From: Sulfurimonadaceae bacterium
Lineage (GTDB): Bacteria > Campylobacterota > Campylobacteria > Campylobacterales > Sulfurimonadaceae
Reading direction: 5' to 3'
Length of the DNA: 8,558 nucleotides
Assembly: GCA_030610325.1 (NCBI GenBank)
Contig: JAUWRZ010000066.1
Span: forward strand, 1-8,558
The position numbers were made by a program, and so were the translations under genes. Shown here piece after piece: positions 1 to 5,453 of the stretch. The notes below the pieces were generated by a model. It saw nothing but the letters and a program-made list of their open reading frames with translations, searched no databases and was not told the DNA's origin. Each line of letters starts with the position of its first letter. The first letter of the stretch is position 1.

Positions 1-338
1 AGATCATCATCTGTCTGCCAGAAGGTACCATCCATTCTGATCATTCCATCATCGACAATGCCTACACCACTTTGATGTACATGCACTTCACTACTATCCT
101 CACTTCTATCTACAAACTCCATCGCTCTTTTTCGAAGCATAAAGGCCAGGATGAGACCAATAGAGAACGCTATGGATAATTGCACATAACCATCACCAAA
201 CGCAAAGGGATACGATGATAGACCGACGACTATAAGACCTATCCCTATCCAGACAATAAAGAACGAATAGAGGACGATCTCAAATCCTATTAGAAAGATC
301 CCGGCTGCTATGAGGTAAGCCGGATCAATGGGTTCCAT
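1..338 (-). CDS. NfeD-family membrane protein (3' end beyond window)
   Basis: This is the first 112 codons of a gene running off the left edge. The ATG at 338-336 is preceded by a strong GGGGAGG ribosome site (344-351) that lies inside the end of the upstream SPFH gene, and the two genes overlap by 14 bp, so they are almost certainly translationally coupled. The translation begins MEPIDPAYLIAAG and has two or three hydrophobic helices (about residues 8-28, 29-45 and 52-68). A basic loop (LRKRAMEF) follows, and then the start of a soluble segment (GVGIVDDGMIRMDGTFWQ, about 91-108) that looks like the NfeD C-terminal OB-fold. Short NfeD proteins usually sit beside an SPFH/stomatin gene and are thought to work with it in membrane organisation, as with E. 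coli YbbJ and QmcA. The family call rests on topology, the OB-like segment and the neighbour; the exact role is unknown. Confidence 0.8.
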   Translation of the reverse strand, partial: MEPIDPAYLIAAGIFLIGFEIVLYSFFIVWIGIGLIVVGLSSYPFAFGDGYVQLSIAFSIGLILAFMLRKRAMEFVDRSEDSSEVHVHQSGVGIVDDGMIRMDGTFWQTDDD

Positions 339-1260
339 GCTTACCCTCCCCTGAGTCACCGATGAACTCTTTAAGTATAGAGAGTGAGCCGATAAGTTCC
401 GTCGTCTCATAAGGGACGATGACTTTATCATTTGACTCGTTCTTTGCCAGATCATTAAAAGCGACAATACGGTCTTTAGCCAACATAAACTCTGCTGCGC
501 GCGGGTTCTCTGACATGGCTTCATTGATCATGACCATCGCTTTTTGCTGTCCCGCTGCGATTTGCTCCTGCTCATACTTTGTCGCATCCGCCATTCGCTC
601 TATCGCTTCGGCTTCAAGAAACACTCTCTGCCTCTCCCCCTCAGCTTTCCTGATGACGGCCTCTTTGTCAGCCTGCGCTTTAAGTTCGATGGCACGTTTT
701 TCGCGTTCGGCTTTCATCTGCATGTTCATCGCTTCCTCTATCTCCATCGGGACAGAGATATCACGCAGTTCGACACGCATGGTCTTTATGCCCCACTTCT
801 GAGAAGCATCGTCTATTGCGGTGAGGATGTTTCTATTTAACGTATCACGAGACGAAAGTGTCTCATCAAGTACCAGTTGACCGACTTCCGCACGCAGTGT
901 AGTCGTAGAGAGATTAGCGATCGCCAGTTTAAAATCAACGATGCCATAGGTCGCTTCTCGCGCATTTTGTACCTGGACAAAGACGATACCATCGATATTG
1001 ATATTGACGTTGTCCCTGGTGATGACACTCTGCTGCGGTATATCGATGATCTGCTCCTGCTTTGTCAGCTTGGCACTCACTGAGTCGATGATCGGGATGA
1101 TGAGATGAAAACCGCCCTCAAGCGTACGATTATACTTACCTAACCGTTCTATGACCCAGGCATGTGACTGGGGAACGATCTTTACCCCTTTGGCGATTAT
1201 GACAAATACTACGATGGTGATGGCAATAGGTATGACTGTCGCCACAGATAGAGGTTCCAT
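325..1260 (-). CDS. qmcA: SPFH/Band 7 (stomatin/paraslipin) protein, QmcA-like
   Basis: This is a 311-residue membrane-anchored scaffold protein of the stomatin/prohibitin/flotillin/HflK superfamily, close to the roughly 305-residue length of QmcA. An N-terminal hydrophobic anchor (about residues 6-23) is followed by the SPFH domain (about 25-185) with typical stretches such as VPQSHAWVIERLGKYNRTLEGG and ITRDNVNINIDGIVFVQV. A charged, Ala/Glu/Lys-rich coiled coil follows (about 180-245, including EREKRAIELKAQADKEA), and then a C-terminal tail. Such proteins oligomerise at the inner membrane and organise membrane domains or modulate proteases such as FtsH; the specific partner here is not visible. 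The start is supported by AAGGAG at 1269-1274, eight bases upstream of the ATG. It heads an operon with the overlapping NfeD gene. The gene symbol is by similarity of length and neighbourhood. Confidence 0.92.
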   Translation of the reverse strand: MEPLSVATVIPIAITIVVFVIIAKGVKIVPQSHAWVIERLGKYNRTLEGGFHLIIPIIDSVSAKLTKQEQIIDIPQQSVITRDNVNINIDGIVFVQVQNAREATYGIVDFKLAIANLSTTTLRAEVGQLVLDETLSSRDTLNRNILTAIDDASQKWGIKTMRVELRDISVPMEIEEAMNMQMKAEREKRAIELKAQADKEAVIRKAEGERQRVFLEAEAIERMADATKYEQEQIAAGQQKAMVMINEAMSENPRAAEFMLAKDRIVAFNDLAKNESNDKVIVPYETTELIGSLSILKEFIGDSGEGKHGTH

Positions 1261-1283
1261 TTGATATCTCCTTTTGATGATAG

Positions 1284-1289
1284 ATAATA
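1284..1289 (-). promoter_or_regulatory. Possible -10 box for the SPFH-nfeD operon
   Basis: On the minus strand TATTAT lies about 25 bases upstream of the SPFH start codon and ahead of its ribosome site. No convincing -35 hexamer is seen, which is common in Campylobacterota promoters. This is a weak call based on position and sequence only. Confidence 0.28.
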
Positions 1290-1322
1290 CTCGGTTTCAT
1301 CTAACAGCGCACTAATACAGTT

Positions 1323-1351
1323 TTGTCATACTGGGATGAACATGCTAGAAT
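1323..1351 (+). promoter_or_regulatory. Sigma70-type extended -10 promoter for the 130-aa protein gene
   Basis: TTGTCA (1323-1328) and TAGAAT (1346-1351) are separated by 17 bases, and TGC directly precedes the -10 (extended -10). Transcription would start near 1358, giving a leader of about 27 bases that carries AAGGAG (1373-1378). A 6-bp dyad, TGGGAT (1332-1337) and ATCCCA (1350-1355), brackets the spacer and overlaps the -10, so it may be an operator. Confidence 0.55.
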
Positions 1352-1384
1352 CCCACCATCCAAACAACTAACAAGGAGAGCACT

Positions 1385-1777
1385 ATGAAAGAGATGATCA
1401 TCCAACAATCCTGCCCGGTCTTTATCGAGGAGCTGGCAAAAAATGAGACTACCCTCAACAGCGTCGATGAGATAATAGGCTATTTAAAAGAGAAGATCGA
1501 TTCTGATCCACATATCTCCTATATTGCCGAGTTCGACCACTTCAGCCACACAGAGTCACTACCGCACGGGAAGATAGCACAAGGTCTGATCGCCGCTAAG
1601 AACCTACTGTTTTGTTTTGGTCCGATGATCCCAAGTCCTTATATGATGACATTAAAACCGCGTTCAATGGGAATAGCTGAGACAACAGACACTTTTGTGA
1701 TCACATTTGCAGAAGCACCACTACCTATTGCCAATCAGACGATGAGGGCATGGGCGGAGTCGATCAAAAATATTTAG
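1385..1777 (+). CDS. Conserved hypothetical protein, DUF6858-like
   Basis: This is a 130-residue soluble protein with no signal peptide or membrane segment. The start is well fixed by AAGGAG six bases upstream of the ATG. Visible features are an N-terminal helix-rich part containing a SVDEIIGYLKEKI helix, a histidine-rich patch (FDHFSH, residues 50-55, and H61), a central hydrophobic segment with the only other cysteine besides C10 (NLLFCFG, C77), and a KPRSMGIAE stretch (91-99). It resembles small uncharacterised proteins I associate with Sulfurimonas and other Campylobacterota under the name DUF6858; this is from memory and needs a profile search. The clustered His residues could bind a metal, but nothing here proves it. 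It is monocistronic, with its own promoter and terminator. Function unknown. Confidence 0.85.
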   Translation: MKEMIIQQSCPVFIEELAKNETTLNSVDEIIGYLKEKIDSDPHISYIAEFDHFSHTESLPHGKIAQGLIAAKNLLFCFGPMIPSPYMMTLKPRSMGIAETTDTFVITFAEAPLPIANQTMRAWAESIKNI

Positions 1778-1784
1778 GGAGTTT

Positions 1785-1813
1785 AAGGACCCTGCCTGCC
1801 GGCAGAGTCTTTT
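1785..1813. terminator. Bidirectional hairpin terminator between convergent genes
   Basis: GACCCTGCC (1788-1796), loop TGCC and GGCAGAGTC (1801-1809) form a 9-bp stem with one C/A mismatch in the plus-strand RNA. A CTTTT run follows, and the flanking AAG/TTT can extend the stem. In the minus-strand RNA the mismatch becomes a U-G wobble, but the U tract is poorer. It lies in the 44-bp gap between the 130-aa gene (plus) and the 588-aa gene (minus), so it can serve both. Confidence 0.7.
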
Positions 1814-1821
1814 GAGGTCAT

Positions 1822-3588
1822 CTAGATGTGTTTGATGTCGTGGAGAAGGAAGTAGAGCTGCTCTCTATATTTTTCAAAGAGCGCATTGTATTTGACTTCA
1901 GTGTGATCAAGAAGCGCTTCACGAAGCTCTTCGGCAGTCTCAGAGAGTTGCTCTGCACCTATGTTCGCTGCGATGCCTCTGATATCAAGCAGTAGTGCTT
2001 TGGCTGATTCTGCATCATCATGTACAAAATAACCATCTAGGAGATGATCTGAATCTCCGTAAGTCTCTACAAACTCTGATAAGATCTCTCTATAGAGCTC
2101 ATTATCACCACCTGATATATCAAGCCCTTTTGAAGCATGCAAAGAGTCTGTATCATGGATCCCGCCACTGCTCTCGTCTACTTTGATATCTTTATCATCA
2201 ATGTCAAAATAGCAGTACATGACATCGTACAGTGCATCAATACGCAGTGGCTTGGCCAGCTGCTCTTCCATCCCGGCTTTACGCATCTTCTTTATATCAT
2301 CAGCACTGGTATCACCACTAAGTGCGACAATAGGAATATGCTCATACTTTGGTTCGTCCCTGATATCCTGTGATGCCTGATAACCATCTTTTACCGGCAT
2401 ATGCGCATCCATCAGTATCATCTGGAAGTCACTGTTCTTTTCCAGGATCTCCAGTGCTTCCTGCCCGTTGTTAGCGATGACGATCTCTATACCTGAGCCC
2501 GCGAGCAGGCTTGTGATGACCTTTTGGTTGATCAGGTTGTCTTCGGCAACAAGTATCTTATTACCACCAAACTCTGCAAGATCATCTTTCCTCATCTTTT
2601 TTCGCTGAGGATCAGAATCGCGTTTTTTTCGTGGTGAGTCGATGCTCTTTTTGACCTCTTTTACCGGTGCTTCCGGAGGGATCGGACTCTTTACATCTGC
2701 ACGCTTTGGCACGGCAAGATCAGGGACCTCAGGCAGATCTTCTTTTGGGACAGGAGTCGACGAAGGTGCTCTCTTTCCCTCAGCTCGTTCATCTTTGCCA
2801 AGTGGAGTGTCCACGTCTATTGGACTTATCACTTTCTCTTCAAAGACAAACGGCTCTTTCTTCTTGCTCTTCTTTCTGCCACGAAGTATGATGATAAGAA
2901 GGAGTCCAGCTGCGATGACCGCACTGATCATAGCATAGAACATCATATCGTCTCCGGCAGAAGATCCTGTCGGGACAGAGATCGGCTTCGGTACAGGCGC
3001 CTCTTTGGGTGCTTCAAATGTCACGACTTCAAGCGTCATGGCCTCATCATCACTGATAGCTGGTATCTCTGGCTGTACAGCTGTCTCTACGGGTTCAGAT
3101 GTTGAGATCGTCTCTTGAATATAGGGGACGATAGGTGTAGCATCCACTACTTCCTCAACGACTACTTCTTCAACTGGCAGCTCTTCGACAACTGCTTCTT
3201 TGACGACAACAGCAGCTTCGACCTCTACCGGAGCAGGTGCTTTTACTGCTTTAACAGCCTTGGGTGTCTTATATCTGCGTGCATAAGCATCCGGAAAGAC
3301 CTCTCTTGATGCATCAAGCATCTCTTGAAGGACACCTTGGTCGCTAAATGGTTCGATCACGACCAGGTTATATGTACTACCACTCTGAACGGAATAAGTA
3401 AATCCATTGGCTTTTCTAAGCCTGACAATATGCGGTTTCTTCTCCATCGCCTTTTGCAAGACAAGAAGCTGAGCATCTGCTCTGGACTTGGTCTTAAATG
3501 TTCCAACAGTGATATAGAGCTCGTTCTTCGCGGCAAATGCGGGAAGCAGTAGAAAAAAGATCAAAAAAGATCGCACTACCAATCTCAT
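1822..3588 (-). CDS. Membrane protein with periplasmic SPOR-like domain, receiver domain and degenerate HPt domain
   Basis: This 588-residue protein has an unusual composite architecture. Residues 1-19 form a signal peptide (FLIFFLLLPAFA, cleavage after AFA). Residues about 24-105 are a SPOR-like fold (YITVGTF, then helix, then YNLVVIEPFSD, then helix, then FPDAY), a family known to bind denuded peptidoglycan glycans. A Val/Glu/Pro-rich linker (about 110-212) leads to a transmembrane helix (about 215-235) with a basic stop-transfer tail (RGRKKSKKK), placing the rest in the cytoplasm. After a charged linker comes a complete receiver domain (about 343-462): acidic pair E349/D350, phospho-acceptor D394 in ILMDAHMP, S424 and K446. 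Residues about 480-588 look like an HPt domain, but the HxLKG position reads LDIRG, so the histidine is Leu534. AAAGGAG (3594-3600) supports the start. It is the last and largest of three tandem paralogues. It contains no kinase domain; output and phosphodonor are unknown. Confidence 0.88.
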   Translation of the reverse strand: MRLVVRSFLIFFLLLPAFAAKNELYITVGTFKTKSRADAQLLVLQKAMEKKPHIVRLRKANGFTYSVQSGSTYNLVVIEPFSDQGVLQEMLDASREVFPDAYARRYKTPKAVKAVKAPAPVEVEAAVVVKEAVVEELPVEEVVVEEVVDATPIVPYIQETISTSEPVETAVQPEIPAISDDEAMTLEVVTFEAPKEAPVPKPISVPTGSSAGDDMMFYAMISAVIAAGLLLIIILRGRKKSKKKEPFVFEEKVISPIDVDTPLGKDERAEGKRAPSSTPVPKEDLPEVPDLAVPKRADVKSPIPPEAPVKEVKKSIDSPRKKRDSDPQRKKMRKDDLAEFGGNKILVAEDNLINQKVITSLLAGSGIEIVIANNGQEALEILEKNSDFQMILMDAHMPVKDGYQASQDIRDEPKYEHIPIVALSGDTSADDIKKMRKAGMEEQLAKPLRIDALYDVMYCYFDIDDKDIKVDESSGGIHDTDSLHASKGLDISGGDNELYREILSEFVETYGDSDHLLDGYFVHDDAESAKALLLDIRGIAANIGAEQLSETAEELREALLDHTEVKYNALFEKYREQLYFLLHDIKHI

Positions 3589-3603
3589 AGATACTCCTTT
3601 GAT

Positions 3604-3700
3604 TATATTGAAACAAGAGTAACATAAAAAGCTTAGTAATTATCTTTAAAATATGATGATTGTTTATAAATGTGCATATTTGGCAGTCCAACTGTAAGAT
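3604..3700 (-). repeat. Upstream duplicated region, copy A (before the 588-aa gene)
   Basis: This segment aligns without gaps to 5357-5453. The 47 bases nearest the genes (3604-3650) match at 41 positions, the next 20 are diverged, and the outer 30 match at 21. It includes the putative promoter. The outer end corresponds in copy B to the last codons of the radical SAM gene, suggesting that a gene plus its flank was duplicated. Confidence 0.75.
3621..3650 (-). promoter_or_regulatory. Putative promoter of the 588-aa gene
   Basis: Reading the minus strand, TTTAAA (3645-3650) and TATGTT (3621-3626) are 18 bases apart, 33 bases upstream of the start codon. The same hexamers, spacing and distance occur before the 179-aa paralogue, which supports function. 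The surrounding TTTATGTTAC is also partly kept before the 248-aa gene. This suggests the 588-aa gene can be transcribed alone. Confidence 0.45.
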
Positions 3701-3708
3701 TGGCACGG

Positions 3709-3728
3709 AAAGCCCCTTGGCAGGGGCT
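3709..3728 (-). terminator. Possible terminator of the 248-aa gene
   Basis: AGCCCC (3711-3716) and GGGGCT (3723-3728) form a 6-bp GC-rich stem with a 6-base loop, about 60 bases beyond the stop of the 248-aa gene. In the minus-strand RNA only a short UUU follows, so it may be weak or leaky and allow readthrough into the 588-aa gene. Confidence 0.42.
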
Positions 3729-3786
3729 AAGATCGTTGGGATCCCTTCTTTGTGTCTATCTTGTTCACATACTATTTTATACGCTA

Positions 3787-4533
3787 TTAAGAGTCTCTAC
3801 GCGAAGTGTGTCCGGCGACAGGAGGGACCCCGATATCGACAACATCACGATGGGTACGCTTTCGTCTCTTCACTCTTTTTTTCCTCCAGAGCAAGATGCC
3901 TCCAAGGACGATAATGATGAGCAGCACCCCTATCACTGCATATAACGTAAGATCTGAATTTCCCGGACGAGTAGCCACTGCTCCGGATGCAGTCTCAAAC
4001 ATACTCTTCTCATCTTTGATATGCTCCGACCAGTCTGTTTTAACGACCGTTTTCTCTACCTTCTCAGATACTTTCGATGAGACACTCTGTGAAAAGTATG
4101 GGACAATAGGTAAAGTATCCTCTATCTCCTCATCAAAAGCCATATCTGCTGCAGCGATGCGTTCTTCTCTCTGAGCCTCCGTCTCTACAGGTACTTTGAG
4201 AGCGACGCTGCCCGTCTTGCCACTAAGGACATAGGCATCACGATAGTGTTCTCTCGCCATATAAAGCATCCTCTGAAGGACCCTCTTATCTTTAAATGGT
4301 GCAATGACGACCCTATTGTACTTACCGACTCTCTGCAGGCTGTAACCAAAGCCATTTGTTTCTCTCAGATCGACAATATTCACATCACTCATCACATCCT
4401 TAAGTGCCTGTAACTCTGCATCTGCTGTTGTCTTTGACTGATAGGTACCAACGACGATAGACATCTCTTTTTGGGCAGCATAGACCGGGACCAGTAGAAA
4501 AACGATAAGAAAAGATCGGAGCAGCGATCTCAT
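3787..4533 (-). CDS. SPOR-like single-pass membrane protein, short paralogue (248 aa)
   Basis: This is the second of three tandem paralogues. Signal peptide: residues 1-19 (FLIVFLLVPVYA). SPOR-like domain: about 24-103, sharing with its neighbours the VGT, AD, IV.L, GF.Y..Q, YN.VVI.PF, LQ, RE and DAY positions. A Glu/Lys-rich periplasmic linker holds PIVPY (142-146, also in the 588-aa protein) and WSEHIKDEK (168-176, matched by WSAHVKDEK in the 179-aa protein). One transmembrane helix (about 195-216) is followed by a very basic 30-residue cytoplasmic tail (RKKRVKRRKR). It ends where the 588-aa protein continues into its receiver domain, and no receiver remnant is seen downstream. The start is fixed by AAGGAG at 4539-4544. 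The likely role is peptidoglycan binding or sensing; partnership with the large paralogue is inference. Confidence 0.85.
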   Translation of the reverse strand: MRSLLRSFLIVFLLVPVYAAQKEMSIVVGTYQSKTTADAELQALKDVMSDVNIVDLRETNGFGYSLQRVGKYNRVVIAPFKDKRVLQRMLYMAREHYRDAYVLSGKTGSVALKVPVETEAQREERIAAADMAFDEEIEDTLPIVPYFSQSVSSKVSEKVEKTVVKTDWSEHIKDEKSMFETASGAVATRPGNSDLTLYAVIGVLLIIIVLGGILLWRKKRVKRRKRTHRDVVDIGVPPVAGHTSRRDS

Positions 4534-4801
4534 AAAGACTCCTTGTTAAGTATCATAAAGATAGATGGACTGAAAAAGATGCCATCTTGGTGCTAAAAGA
4601 TCAACGAAAATATCACTTTTTAAGATATACACTGTTTCTATATGTGAATCATATAATACTTAGACTTAAGGGTAAAAGAATCGCAATAAAGGAGGGTAAA
4701 GAAGCTACTATATGTAGTCTATATCTGCATATCTTGAAAGTCAGGGTGATGATAAACACTCAAGAAGAGATCTAGATCGACTCATCAGTATTACCGGACC
4801 A
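4534..4801. other. AT-rich intergenic region between the 248-aa and 179-aa genes
   Basis: These 268 bases contain the ribosome site and probable promoter of the 248-aa gene at the left end, and a weak 5-bp hairpin (GGACC 4796-4800, GGTCC 4806-4810) without a U tract at the stop of the 179-aa gene. The middle is AT-rich with no convincing gene. A plus-strand open frame there (4587-4775) has no ribosome site and no recognisable protein features. The length suggests independent transcription of the two genes. Confidence 0.5.
4552..4557 (-). promoter_or_regulatory. Possible -10 box of the 248-aa gene
   Basis: TATGAT on the minus strand sits in TTTATGATAC, close to the TTTATGTTAC found before both other paralogues. 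It lies only 19 bases from the start codon, so the leader would be very short, and no clear -35 is seen. Weak call. Confidence 0.28.
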
Positions 4802-5341
4802 TCAAGGTCCTTCATATAACCTATCTTCTATGGCACTTTTATCACTCTTTACTTTTTGTCTTCGAAACCACCAGACAAGTCCCAGCAATAAAATACCGAT
4901 GACTATATATAGCATCTTATTTGAAGTGTTGTCTGCTGAAGGAAAGGATGTCCCGGCAGCTGTCTCCGGTAACTGTTTCTCATCTTTCACATGGGCAGAC
5001 CATTTGGTGGTCTTCGATGTCTCATATCTACCGACATAAGCATCTGGATAGTGCTCTCTCGCCGTATCGATCACCGTTTGAAGGATATCTTTATCTCCAA
5101 ATGGTGTGATGACGACCCTGTTGTACTCCGAAGACCTCTGTATCGCATAATCAAAACCAAGCGACCTTTTCAGATCGACGATCTCAGCATGTTTACCCAT
5201 CACATCTTTTAATGCTAAAAGCTGCTTATCTGCTCTGGTTTCTGACTTAAACGTCCCTACGATGATGTACATCTCTTCCTGAGCGGCATATACCGGAATC
5301 ATCAGAAAGAAAATAAGAAAAAATTGGACTACAGATCTCAT
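4802..5341 (-). CDS. SPOR-like single-pass membrane protein, shortest paralogue (179 aa)
   Basis: This is the first gene of the three-paralogue array in transcription order. Signal peptide: residues 1-19 (FLIFFLMIPVYA). SPOR-like domain: about 24-103, including MYIIVGTF, YNRVVITPF and AREHYPDAY. A short linker carries WSAHVKDEK (114-122). The transmembrane helix (about 143-158) is followed by a cytoplasmic tail of about 20 residues with RRQKVKSDK. Compared with the 248-aa paralogue it lacks the linker segment containing PIVPY, so it looks like an internally shortened form. The ribosome site is poor (AAAAAGG before TAGATCT). The gene begins about 100 bases after the radical SAM gene and has its own promoter at 5374-5403. 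Probable role: peptidoglycan binding in the periplasm; how a tail this short could signal is unclear. Confidence 0.85.
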   Translation of the reverse strand: MRSVVQFFLIFFLMIPVYAAQEEMYIIVGTFKSETRADKQLLALKDVMGKHAEIVDLKRSLGFDYAIQRSSEYNRVVITPFGDKDILQTVIDTAREHYPDAYVGRYETSKTTKWSAHVKDEKQLPETAAGTSFPSADNTSNKMLYIVIGILLLGLVWWFRRQKVKSDKSAIEDRLYEGP

Positions 5342-5356
5342 AGATCTACCTTTTTT

Positions 5357-5453
5357 TATATTAGAACAAGCGTAACATAAAAATATTAGTAGTTATCTTT
5401 AAACATGCCGATCTGCCTTAAAGTGTGCCTATTTTACGGCCTAACTGGCAAAT
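5357..5453 (-). repeat. Upstream duplicated region, copy B (before the 179-aa gene)
   Basis: This is the partner of 3604-3700, aligned without gaps (41/47 in the proximal block and 21/30 in the distal block). Positions 5441-5453 are the stop and final codons of the radical SAM gene, so this copy sits in what is likely the original context. Confidence 0.75.
5374..5403 (-). promoter_or_regulatory. Putative promoter of the 179-aa gene
   Basis: TTTAAA (5398-5403) and TATGTT (5374-5379) have the same 18-base spacing and the same 33-base distance to the ATG as in the promoter of the 588-aa gene. It lies in the gap between the radical SAM stop and this gene. Confidence 0.45.

Noticed and set aside
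419..802. Plus-strand open frame of 127 codons
   Set aside because: It lies wholly antisense to the clear SPFH gene, has biased Ser/Ala content typical of a shadow frame, and no ribosome site.
3660..3945. Plus-strand open frames of 84 and 91 codons overlapping the end of the 248-aa gene
   Set aside because: They overlap a well-supported minus-strand gene, a hairpin and a promoter, and show no protein family features.
4685..4716. AAAGGAGG-like ribosome site on the plus strand
   Set aside because: The following ATG is directly followed by a TAG stop and no other start lies at a suitable distance, so it serves no visible gene.
4587..4775. Plus-strand open frame of 62 codons in the intergenic region
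   Set aside because: No ribosome site or recognisable protein features, and AT-rich sequence favours chance frames only weakly stopped here.
4796..4810. Hairpin GGACC/GGTCC at the end of the 179-aa gene
   Set aside because: The stem is only 5 bp and no U tract follows on the minus strand, so I did not call a terminator.
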